Below, one piece after another: positions 54,237 to 61,523 of a DNA stretch of 64,000 nucleotides. The notes under the pieces were generated by a model. The model saw only the letters and a program-made list of their open reading frames with translations, had not been told where the DNA came from and searched no databases. The translations under genes and the position numbers were made by a program. Source of the stretch: Bacteroidota bacterium. GTDB taxonomy: Bacteria; Bacteroidota; Bacteroidia; Flavobacteriales_F; PHOS-HE28. Positions within the stretch are counted from its first letter, which is position 1. Each line of letters starts with the position of its first letter. The stretch is taken from contig JACTMO010000087.1 in assembly GCA_014584605.1 (NCBI GenBank), positions 45,551-109,550 on the forward strand, written 5' to 3'.

Positions 54237-55505
54237 TTAGTGCTTCACGACAGGAACGGCGGCACGGCCGGGAAGCTGGGCGCTGTACACGCCCGGGGCC
54301 AGCCCGTCCAGGGCGATGGTCCGGCGTTCGCTGGTGAGGCGCTCCTGGTGCACCGTACGTCCGGCGGCGTCGCGCAGGGTGAGCAGCTCACCGGTGCCGT
54401 TGCTCACCACGTTGAGCACATCGGCGGCGGGGACGGGGAAGAGCTGCAGGCCGCTGTCGGCCACGGGTGCGATGCCCGTGCTGCTGCGCACGTCCAACGC
54501 CATGCGGCCGGGGCTCACGCCCACGGCGGTGCTGCTCAGTTCCACGCCGTCCGGCGTCAGCACGTGCAGGGTTCCGCTGCTGAAAAAGTCCGTCGTGGTG
54601 GCATACATCACGCCGTTGAGCGGATCGTTCAGCAGGCCGTAGGGGAAATACGGGCTGGAGAGGGTGTCGAGCACGCTGCCGAGGCCCGTGTCGAAGCGGG
54701 CCATGCGCCCCACGGCGAACTCGGTGAAGACCACCTTGTCCGCCACCAGTTCACTGGCGCCGCATCCGCTGGCCAGGGCCACGTTGGCGGTGTAGGCCAG
54801 GTTGGTGCCCCCGTTGATGCGGCTGATGGAGCTGCCGCTGAAGTCCTTGTTGGAGAACACGAACAGGTCCTGGCCGGCGGGCATCAAACGCTCGGGGTTG
54901 AGGCCGTCGGGGCCCAGGTCCACTTCGCTCTCGTAGGTCTGGGAGGGCAGGTCCACAATGCCCACATAGCCCACCAGGTTGCCCCAGTCGAAGCCGTTGT
55001 TGACGGCGAGGTAGGCCTTGTCGCCCACCACCTGCACGTCCTCGGCGCTGTGCTCCAGGCCATCGGCGGGGGTGATGCTGTAGAGCAGGTCGAGGGTGGC
55101 GGCGTCGCGGACCTCGAAGTAGTGCGGGAGGCCACCGAGCTCGCCACGGGTGAGCAGCACCTGGCCGTTCCAGAGGGCCAGCTTGCGGATGCCGGTCACC
55201 GCCGCCTGGTCCAGCAGGGCATGGCTGTCCGCGTCGTACTTGAGGAGCATGCCGTCGGCGGCCACGTACACCATGCCGTCGGCGACGTCCACATCGCTGC
55301 CGAAGCGCTGGCCGGCGATGGTGTCCACGGTCTGGTACAACCCGGACGACGGGTCGTAGCTGCCGAGGATGACGGGCACCTCCTGGGTCTGGGTGTTCAT
55401 GTTGTAATAGCCTTCGTTGAGCACGAACACCTGGTGCACGAACGATTGGGCGGTGGCGGTGGCCACCAGGCCGCACAGGGCGGCGAGGGACATGGAACGG
55501 TACAT
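54237..55505 (-). CDS. Riboswitch-controlled T9SS beta-propeller protein, BtuG/DUF5074-like
   Basis: 422 residues with a signal peptide (about 1-20). A YncE/DUF5074-type beta-propeller follows: QVFVLNEGYYNMN, GSDVDVADGMVYVAADGMLL, KAYLAVNNGFDWGN and ELVADKVVFTEFAVGRMARF. It ends in a type A sorting domain (LQLFPVPAADVLNVVSN to VPVVKH). The upstream cobalamin riboswitch makes vitamin B12 or cobinamide capture at the cell surface the best hypothesis, analogous to BtuG of Bacteroides, which is a lipoprotein rather than T9SS cargo. No btuB-type receptor is in the window. The start at 55505 is set by the signal peptide. Confidence 0.75.
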   Translation of the reverse strand: MYRSMSLAALCGLVATATAQSFVHQVFVLNEGYYNMNTQTQEVPVILGSYDPSSGLYQTVDTIAGQRFGSDVDVADGMVYVAADGMLLKYDADSHALLDQAAVTGIRKLALWNGQVLLTRGELGGLPHYFEVRDAATLDLLYSITPADGLEHSAEDVQVVGDKAYLAVNNGFDWGNLVGYVGIVDLPSQTYESEVDLGPDGLNPERLMPAGQDLFVFSNKDFSGSSISRINGGTNLAYTANVALASGCGASELVADKVVFTEFAVGRMARFDTGLGSVLDTLSSPYFPYGLLNDPLNGVMYATTTDFFSSGTLHVLTPDGVELSSTAVGVSPGRMALDVRSSTGIAPVADSGLQLFPVPAADVLNVVSNGTGELLTLRDAAGRTVHQERLTSERRTIALDGLAPGVYSAQLPGRAAVPVVKH

Positions 55506-55618
55506 GGAAGGTTGGTTTTGTGCCGCGTTCACCGCGCAGCGGTTTAGTGAAACCCGACGGTCCGAAGGAGAGCCTGTACCGCACGCTCCCGCCCGATCCG
55601 TGGGCCGAGGTCCGATGC

Positions 55619-55827
55619 GTGCCGGCAGGTCTTCTGGCTCACCCCCTACCCCGGCCCCCTTCCCATCCGCCATGGAGCGCGGACAGTGGTCTGCGGCCGG
55701 GGCGTCGGTGGTTCACAGCTACGGGAACAGCTCCCGGATCTCACGGGATTCCCTCTTGCTCCGTCGGGTCCGGGCACGTTCGCCGCGGGCCCTTCGGGCT
55801 GTGGCCGACACCTTGCGGCACCGGCAC
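55619..55827 (-). promoter_or_regulatory. Cobalamin riboswitch
   Basis: On the minus strand the B12 box AGCCAGAAGACCTGCC lies at 55624-55639. Upstream of it are GGGAATCCCGTGAGATC and GGGAGCTGTTCCCG, typical of the P3-P5 region, then ACCACTGTCC and GATGGGAAGG. The arms GTGCCGGT (55820-55827) and GCCGGCAC (55619-55626) can close P1. About 113 bases remain before the start codon for the expression platform. B12 should switch off the downstream propeller gene. Confidence 0.9.
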
Positions 55828-55842
55828 ACCGTCACGCGGCGG

Positions 55843-55850
55843 CGAAGGTA
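55843..55850 (-). promoter_or_regulatory. -7 element of the riboswitch transcript
   Basis: The minus strand reads TACCTTCG, 15 nt before the P1 arm. It is back to back with the GNAT gene promoter. Confidence 0.55.
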
Positions 55851-55869
55851 GCGCGCACGGAGCGATCGG

Positions 55870-55877
55870 TATCTTGG
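55870..55877 (+). promoter_or_regulatory. -7 element of the GNAT gene
   Basis: TATCTTGG ending 5 nt before the ATG at 55883; near-consensus. Confidence 0.45.
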
Positions 55878-55882
55878 CCGCG

Positions 55883-56737
55883 ATGAGCGCCCCCTACGAG
55901 CTGCGCCCGCTGGAGCTGACGACCGCCGGGCTGGCACCGGTGACGGACCTGTTGCGGCTGGTGTTCCCCGGGGCGGCGCACTTCACTCCCGAAGTGCTGC
56001 GCTGGCAGTACGTGGACAACCCCGACGGGCCGGCGGTGGGCTTCAACGCCTGGAGCGGCGGCACGCTGGCGGGGCACTACGTGACGATCCCCATGCGGGC
56101 CATGGTGGACGGTGTGGAGGAGGCCGGGTTGCTGTCCCTGAACACGGCCACACACCCGCAGCACCAGGGCAAGGGCCTGTTCACCCGGTTGGCCGAGGCC
56201 ACCTACGCGGCCGGGGCCGGGCAGGGCAAGGGGTTCGTGGTGGGCGTGGCCAACGCCAACAGCACGCCGGGCTTCACCCGCAAGCTGGCCTTTCAGCTCG
56301 TGGCGCCCCTGGCGGCGCGGTTGGGCCTGGGTCCCCTGCCCTGGCGGCCGACCGCACCACCTCCCCGCTTCGCGCCCCTGCACGATGCCGACAAGCTCCG
56401 ATGGCGGCTGGCCCATCCGGCCTATCGCTACACCCGGGCGGAACAGGACGGGCATACCCTGCTGCTGAGCGCACGCCGCATGAAAGGCTTCCGTTTCGTG
56501 CTGGGCCTGGAACCGGACCATGCCTGCCCCCATCTGCCGCCCGCCGCAGCACCGCTGCTCAAGGTCTTCATCGGTATGGACCCGGCGATGCGTTGGGGCC
56601 GCTCGCTGTATGTGGACCTGCCGATGCGCCTGCGCCCCGCGCCGCTCAACTTCATCTTTCGCGACCTGTCCGGCCAAGGTCGTCATTTCGATCCCCGCAC
56701 GGTGCGCTTCCACGCCACGGACTTCGACGTGCTGTAG
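55883..56737 (+). CDS. GNAT-family N-acetyltransferase-like protein
   Basis: 284 residues. The acetyl-CoA site is recognisable in NTATHPQHQGKGLFTRLAEA (about 93-112), with the Q/RxxGxG/A loop reading QHQGKG. The C-terminal half (after ~150) is not a standard GNAT domain; it has DKLRWRLAHPAYRY and may bind the acceptor. This two-part layout occurs in large-acceptor GNATs. The substrate is unknown. Longer upstream frames overlap the riboswitch and are rejected. Confidence 0.8.
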   Translation: MSAPYELRPLELTTAGLAPVTDLLRLVFPGAAHFTPEVLRWQYVDNPDGPAVGFNAWSGGTLAGHYVTIPMRAMVDGVEEAGLLSLNTATHPQHQGKGLFTRLAEATYAAGAGQGKGFVVGVANANSTPGFTRKLAFQLVAPLAARLGLGPLPWRPTAPPPRFAPLHDADKLRWRLAHPAYRYTRAEQDGHTLLLSARRMKGFRFVLGLEPDHACPHLPPAAAPLLKVFIGMDPAMRWGRSLYVDLPMRLRPAPLNFIFRDLSGQGRHFDPRTVRFHATDFDVL

Positions 56738-56812
56738 GCTCCTGCCCGGGGTGCATGGCGCTGGCCGGGGATCGGCCGTCCCCTTGCAGCGGCACTTCCA
56801 TCCGGGTGCGGT

Positions 56813-57460
56813 TCAGAAACGCACGTTGAAGCCCAGCTCGAACTGTATGCCGCTCGTGGTCAGTTCAGCCTCGTAGCCCCAGACCTCGTAGTTCACCGCC
56901 TGGCCGTTGGTCTCGAAGCTGTTCAAGGGCAGCCAGTGGCGTATGTACTTCAGGTCGAAGTACATGCCGAAGACCTCCTTGGCGTAGAAGCCCAGGCCGG
57001 TGCCGAAGGCGAAATGAGGTCCGCCGTAGCGCGCCACACCAACCTGTCCGAACTGGTAGCGGTCCTCGATGCGCAGCATGCTGTAGCCGCCCTGGAGGAA
57101 GAGCCGCATGTTGAAGTGGTCGGTGTTCACCGGATAGAAGCGCGGTTCGATGCCCAGCACCCCGGTGCGGTTGCTGCGGGTCCCCGCCGTGTCCACATAC
57201 CCGCCGAACTCGCCGTACACCCCGATGCTCAGCGGCTTCACCACCCCTACATGCACCTTGAGCGGAAAGCCGTAGGAGATCGCGCCGTCGCGATCGGTGT
57301 TGTTGTACAGGAGCGAGGTCTCCTCATACTTCGTGGCGTGAAGGCCCAGGTCGGCACCAAGGCTGATGTGCACGGTACCGGGCTTGTTGCACTGCGCGAC
57401 GACGGTACCCGACAGCACGGGCAGCAGCACGAGCAGCGGGAGCAGGGCGGTGGTTCTCAT
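56813..57460 (-). CDS. Outer-membrane beta-barrel protein
   Basis: 215 residues with a signal peptide (about 1-22, ending GTVVAQ). The rest is alternating strands with aromatic girdles (FYPVNTDHFNMRLFLQGGYS, FAFGTGLGFYAKEVFGMYFD) and the last strand ends in Phe (GFNVRF). It resembles the small PorT/OmpW-like barrels of Bacteroidota but no specific family is clear. CAACTTCG ends 4 nt before the ATG. Confidence 0.75.
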   Translation of the reverse strand: MRTTALLPLLVLLPVLSGTVVAQCNKPGTVHISLGADLGLHATKYEETSLLYNNTDRDGAISYGFPLKVHVGVVKPLSIGVYGEFGGYVDTAGTRSNRTGVLGIEPRFYPVNTDHFNMRLFLQGGYSMLRIEDRYQFGQVGVARYGGPHFAFGTGLGFYAKEVFGMYFDLKYIRHWLPLNSFETNGQAVNYEVWGYEAELTTSGIQFELGFNVRF

Positions 57461-57575
57461 GCCACGAAGTTGCGGCACCGCACGTTCACGGCAATGGGGA
57501 AGGTCTTGATCGGCCAACAGGGCGCGGTGGAGGAGCGGCCCTTTCCCGGCCGCTCGAACGGCCGCAGCAACGCAC

Positions 57576-57608
57576 TTGCACCGTCCATGCCCGATGCGCA
57601 TACATTTG
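57576..57608 (+). promoter_or_regulatory. Promoter of the 65-residue gene
   Basis: TTG (57576-57578), a 22-nt spacer and TACATTTG (57601-57608), an exact -33/-7 pair. A CCTTGC-TTCA-GCAAGG hairpin (57613-57628) follows at the 5' end of the transcript. Confidence 0.75.
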
Positions 57609-57640
57609 TCCCCCTTGCTTCAGCAAGGCCATTGCACGAC

Positions 57641-57838
57641 ATGCGCCCGGAACCCGAACGCCTGCGGACCGAAGAAGAGGACGCCGATGCCTCGGTGCCC
57701 AAGGAAGGGCAGGCTGCGGAGGGGCCCCGGTTCGACTTCTGCCCGCACAAGGACCTGAACCTGCCCACCTCGTACGAGGAGGTGTTGAAGCGCTTCAGGC
57801 GTTTGCAGGGCGACCGGGCCTGGGAGATGATGAACTGA
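57641..57838 (+). CDS. Small conserved-looking protein, unknown function
   Basis: 65 residues, acidic N-terminal half (RLRTEEEDADASVPKEGQ) and a more ordered C-terminal half (DFCPHKDLNLPTSYEEVLKR). A single Cys and His pair occurs as CPHKD. I do not recognise it. Promoter, 5' hairpin, gene and a strong terminator all fit one short transcript, which raises confidence that it is expressed. Confidence 0.65.
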   Translation: MRPEPERLRTEEEDADASVPKEGQAAEGPRFDFCPHKDLNLPTSYEEVLKRFRRLQGDRAWEMMN

Positions 57839-57862
57839 GGAAGGACGTTGCGCTGTGCCGGG

Positions 57863-57891
57863 CCCCGCCATCGGTCGGGGTCATTTTTTTT
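57863..57891 (+). terminator. Rho-independent terminator
   Basis: CCCCG / CGGGG stem with an 8-nt loop, followed by TCATTTTTTTT (8 T). Confidence 0.85.
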
Positions 57892-57952
57892 CCAGCGCGG
57901 GCGTTGTTACCTTCCATGCGCGCTTTCACGTCCGACCAAAACCCATTCCGCC

Positions 57953-60082
57953 ATGACCGTCTACGATGCCAAACACATCAAGAACATCGCCCTCCTGGGC
58001 AGCCATGGAAGCGGCAAGACGACCCTTGCCGAGACCATGCTGTTCGAGGCGGGCCTGATCAAACGCCGGGGCCGTGTGGAGGACCGCAACACGGTGAGCG
58101 ACCACACCGACCTGGAACATGAACGCGGCAGCTCGGTCTTCGCCACCTGCCTGCACACCGAGTGGCGCGATTTCAAGATCAACATCATCGACACGCCCGG
58201 CCTGGACGACCTGGTGGGTGAGACCATCCCCGCGCTGCGCGTGGCGGACACCTGCGTGCTGCTGCTCAACGGCCACCACGGGGTGGAGGTGGGCACCGAC
58301 CTGGTGTGGGAGCAGATGCAGCGCTACGACCGGCCGGTGATCCTGGCGGTGAACCAGCTGGACCATCCCAACGCCGATTTCGACAGCACGGTGGCCCAGG
58401 CGCGCGAGCACTTCGGCCCGGCGGTGACGGTGATGCAATATCCCGTGGAGCAGGGCGAGGGCTTCCACCGCGTCATCGATCTGCTGAAGATGACGATGTA
58501 CGTGTTCAAGGATGCCGGGGGCAAGCCGGAGAAACAGCCCATCCCCGACCAGGAGAAGGCCCGTGCGGAGGCGCTGCACAAGGAGCTCGTGGAGAAGGCC
58601 GCCGAGAACGACGAGACCTTGATGGAGCATTACTTCGACAAGGGGGAGCTGGACGAGGACGAGATGCGCCAGGGCCTCAAGCAGGGCATGATGAAGCGCA
58701 CCTGCTACCCCGTGTTCTGCCTGAGCGCGCTGCGCAACATGGGCAGCGGGCGGCTGATGGGTTTCATCGACAACGTGGCGCCCAGCGCGGTGGAAATGCC
58801 GCCGGCCCCGCTGGACGGCGAGGGCGGGCTGCCCTGCCGCGCGGACGGTCCGCCCGTGCTGTTCACCTTCAAGAGCGTGCTGGAGCCGCGCACCGGCTGG
58901 ATCACCTTCTTCAAAGTGATGAGCGGGGAAGTGAAGCCCGGCACCGAACTGGTGAACGACAACACCGGGGCCACCGAGCGTATCGGGCAGCTCTTCATCG
59001 TGGACGGCAAGGAGCGCAAGCCCGTGGACGGCCTGGCGGCGGGGGACATCGGGGCCACGTTGAAGCTCAAGGACACCGGCACGGCGCACACCCTGCACGC
59101 ACCGGGGCAGGCCGTGAAGCTCGCCCCCATCGCCTTTCCCGGTCCGCGCCTGCGGGTGACGGTGAAGGCCCGCGATGCCAAACAGGAGGAGAAGCTGCAC
59201 GCCGCGCTGCTGGAAATGCACCGGGAGGACCCCACGGTGGAGCTGCTCTACCTGCGCGAGAGCGCCCAGCAGGTGCTGGGTGTGCAGGGCGAGCTGCACC
59301 TCAACCTGGTGAAGTGGAAGCTCGAGCACAATTACAAGGTGGAACCCGAATTCGGCTCGCCCAAGGTGCCGTACCGCGAGACCATCCGCCGGCCCGCCGA
59401 GGCCATGTACAGGCACAAGAAACAGACCGGGGGCGCCGGGCAGTTCGCCGAGGTGCACCTACGCATCGAACCGTGGCAGGAAGGCATGGCCGAACCAAGC
59501 GGCGTGAGCGTACGCCACAAGGAGGTGCACCCCCTGCCCACCGGCGGCAGCCTGCTGTTCTACAACTGCATCGTGGGCGGGGTCATCGATACCAAGTTCA
59601 TGCCCAGCATCCTCAAGGGCGTGATGGAGAAGATGGAGAAGGGACCGCTCACCGGCAGCCCGGCGCGGGATGTGCGCGTGCTGGTGACCGACGGCAAGAT
59701 GCACCCGGTGGACAGCAACGACATCAGCTTCAAGATCGCCGGTCTGCAGGCCTTCCGCGAAGCCTTCACCAAGGCCGACCCGCAGCTCATGGAACCGGTG
59801 CAGGAGATCGAGGTACGCATGCCCGAGGACCTCATGGGCGATGTGATGACCGACCTGCAGGGTCGCCGTTCGGTGATCATGGGCGTGGAGGGGCAGGGCC
59901 GCTTCCAGGTGGTGAAGGCCCTGGTACCGCTGGCCGAGCTGGACCGGTACAGCACCACCCTGCGCAGCCTCACCCAAGGACGGGGCACACACTCCGAACG
60001 TTTCCACGCCTACCAACCTGTACCGCACGAGCTGCAGGCCAGGCTGGTGGGAGCGCACCGCGACGAAGCCGTGGAGGCCTGA
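57953..60082 (+). CDS. Elongation factor G-like GTPase (divergent paralogue)
   Basis: 709 residues, with all five EF-G domains in order. Its GTPase motifs depart from canonical EF-G. G1 is GSHGSGKTT (16-24) rather than AHIDAGKTT, G3 is DTPGLDD rather than DTPGHVDF, and G4 is NQLD instead of NKxD. Domains II-V are clear (for example GSARDVRVLVTDG-like and GRGTHSERFHAYQPVP). It belongs with the second EF-G seen in many bacteria, not with fusA; a ribosome-linked but non-standard role is likely. The ATG at 57953 follows a TACCTTCC sequence. Confidence 0.85.
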   Translation: MTVYDAKHIKNIALLGSHGSGKTTLAETMLFEAGLIKRRGRVEDRNTVSDHTDLEHERGSSVFATCLHTEWRDFKINIIDTPGLDDLVGETIPALRVADTCVLLLNGHHGVEVGTDLVWEQMQRYDRPVILAVNQLDHPNADFDSTVAQAREHFGPAVTVMQYPVEQGEGFHRVIDLLKMTMYVFKDAGGKPEKQPIPDQEKARAEALHKELVEKAAENDETLMEHYFDKGELDEDEMRQGLKQGMMKRTCYPVFCLSALRNMGSGRLMGFIDNVAPSAVEMPPAPLDGEGGLPCRADGPPVLFTFKSVLEPRTGWITFFKVMSGEVKPGTELVNDNTGATERIGQLFIVDGKERKPVDGLAAGDIGATLKLKDTGTAHTLHAPGQAVKLAPIAFPGPRLRVTVKARDAKQEEKLHAALLEMHREDPTVELLYLRESAQQVLGVQGELHLNLVKWKLEHNYKVEPEFGSPKVPYRETIRRPAEAMYRHKKQTGGAGQFAEVHLRIEPWQEGMAEPSGVSVRHKEVHPLPTGGSLLFYNCIVGGVIDTKFMPSILKGVMEKMEKGPLTGSPARDVRVLVTDGKMHPVDSNDISFKIAGLQAFREAFTKADPQLMEPVQEIEVRMPEDLMGDVMTDLQGRRSVIMGVEGQGRFQVVKALVPLAELDRYSTTLRSLTQGRGTHSERFHAYQPVPHELQARLVGAHRDEAVEA

Positions 60083-60232
60083 ACGAGGAAATACCGTCGA
60101 ACCGCCTCCCTGCCTGGGGTGGTCGCTGCTGCACAACCCTCCTTGCCAGGTCCGGCGGTGCGTTCGGCTGGAAGGTGTGAAGACTGAAATAGGTCAGCTG
60201 TTGGACGCACGGCACTGCGTAGCATTGCGACC

Positions 60233-61507
60233 ATGGAGAACGTGGACGTGATCGTGATCGGCGCCGGACCCAGCGGATGCGTGGCAGCCGCCCACCTGGC
60301 CCGCCAGGGCAGGCGTGTGCTGGTCCTGGAGAAGCAGGTGTTCCCGCGGTTCGTGATCGGGGAAAGCCTGCTGCCTCGCAGCATGGAGCACTGGGAGGAG
60401 ACCGGGCTGCTGCCCGCCCTGATGGCCCAGGGCTACGCGCCCAAGCTGGGCGCCCGTTTCGTGCGCAGCACCGAGGAGCTCATCGACCTGCAGTTCGACG
60501 ACAACTACACCTCGGGGTGGACGCGCACCTGGCAGGCCCCGCGTGCACACTTCGACAAGACCGCCGCCGACGCCACCGCCGCCCAAGGGGTGGACATCCG
60601 GTACGGCATCGCCGTGGAGCACGTGGACCTCTCCCGGGAGGACCGCGTGCGCGTGACCGCCCGGCACAAGGACGGCACCCTGGAGGCCGAAGGCCGTTTC
60701 CTCATTGACAGCAGCGGATACGGGGGCACCCTGACCCGGCTGCTCGGTCTGATCGACGAACCCAGCCCGGTGCCGCGCCGCGCGGTGTTCACGCACGTGC
60801 GAGAGCGCGACCGCGACGCCTGGCCCGAGCCCATGCAGATCACCTTCGAGGTGATGGCCGTGGACCTGTGGTTCTGGGTGATCCCGTTCAGCGACGGCAC
60901 CACCTCCCTGGGCTTTGTGGGCCATCCGCGCCACTTCGACCCCTTTGATGCGGGACGACCCCTGAAAGAAGCCTGGCGGACGATGGTGGAGCGGTCCATC
61001 CGCTTCAGCGCACGCTTCGCGGACCAGGAACCGCTCTGGGACCCGCACGTGCTGAACGATTACACCCATCGCGCCGCGAGCCTCCACGGCCGCAACTACG
61101 TGCTCACGGGCAATTGCACCGGCTTCCTGGACCCGGTGTTCAGCAGCGGGGTGATGCTCGCCACCGAGAGCGGCCTGCTGGCCGCCAAGCTCACCGAGCG
61201 CGTGCTCCAGGGCGAGGCGGTGGACTGGGAGCGGAGCTACGGCGACCATATCCGCTGGGGCGCGTCCGTGTTCCGCAGCTACATCGACGGCTGGTACAAC
61301 GGCGACCTGCAGACCATCTTCTTCAATCCCGTGGTGGAGCCGGGGATCCGCAAGCAGATCATCTCGGTGCTGGCCGGCTACGTCTGGGACCGCAAGAACC
61401 CCTTTGTAGCGCGGCACGACCGGATCCTTGGACAACTGGCCGACATGCTGCGGGCGCAGAGTTCGGATCGGCCGGTCACCGAGAACGAACTGCTGTCCCG
61501 CGGCTGA
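60233..61507 (+). CDS. Flavin-dependent halogenase-like monooxygenase
   Basis: 424 residues. The FAD motif is GAGPSG (10-15), then FPRFVIGESLLP (37-48). The halogenase motif WxWxIP is present as WFWVIP (213-218) and FLDPVFSSG (298-306) matches the FxxPxxSxG signature of phenol- and pyrrole-type halogenases. Lys-71 in PKLGARF aligns by eye with the catalytic Lys of PrnA/RebH. It needs reduced flavin from a partner reductase, which is not nearby. The geranylgeranyl-reductase family is an alternative, but WxWxIP favours halogenation. Confidence 0.7.
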   Translation: MENVDVIVIGAGPSGCVAAAHLARQGRRVLVLEKQVFPRFVIGESLLPRSMEHWEETGLLPALMAQGYAPKLGARFVRSTEELIDLQFDDNYTSGWTRTWQAPRAHFDKTAADATAAQGVDIRYGIAVEHVDLSREDRVRVTARHKDGTLEAEGRFLIDSSGYGGTLTRLLGLIDEPSPVPRRAVFTHVRERDRDAWPEPMQITFEVMAVDLWFWVIPFSDGTTSLGFVGHPRHFDPFDAGRPLKEAWRTMVERSIRFSARFADQEPLWDPHVLNDYTHRAASLHGRNYVLTGNCTGFLDPVFSSGVMLATESGLLAAKLTERVLQGEAVDWERSYGDHIRWGASVFRSYIDGWYNGDLQTIFFNPVVEPGIRKQIISVLAGYVWDRKNPFVARHDRILGQLADMLRAQSSDRPVTENELLSRG

Positions 61508-61523
61508 CCCTCCGGGCAGGGCC

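Noticed and set aside
55520..55882. Upstream extension of the GNAT gene
   Set aside because: This region is occupied by the cobalamin riboswitch and its promoter on the opposite strand; the GNAT promoter at 55870 sets the start at 55883.
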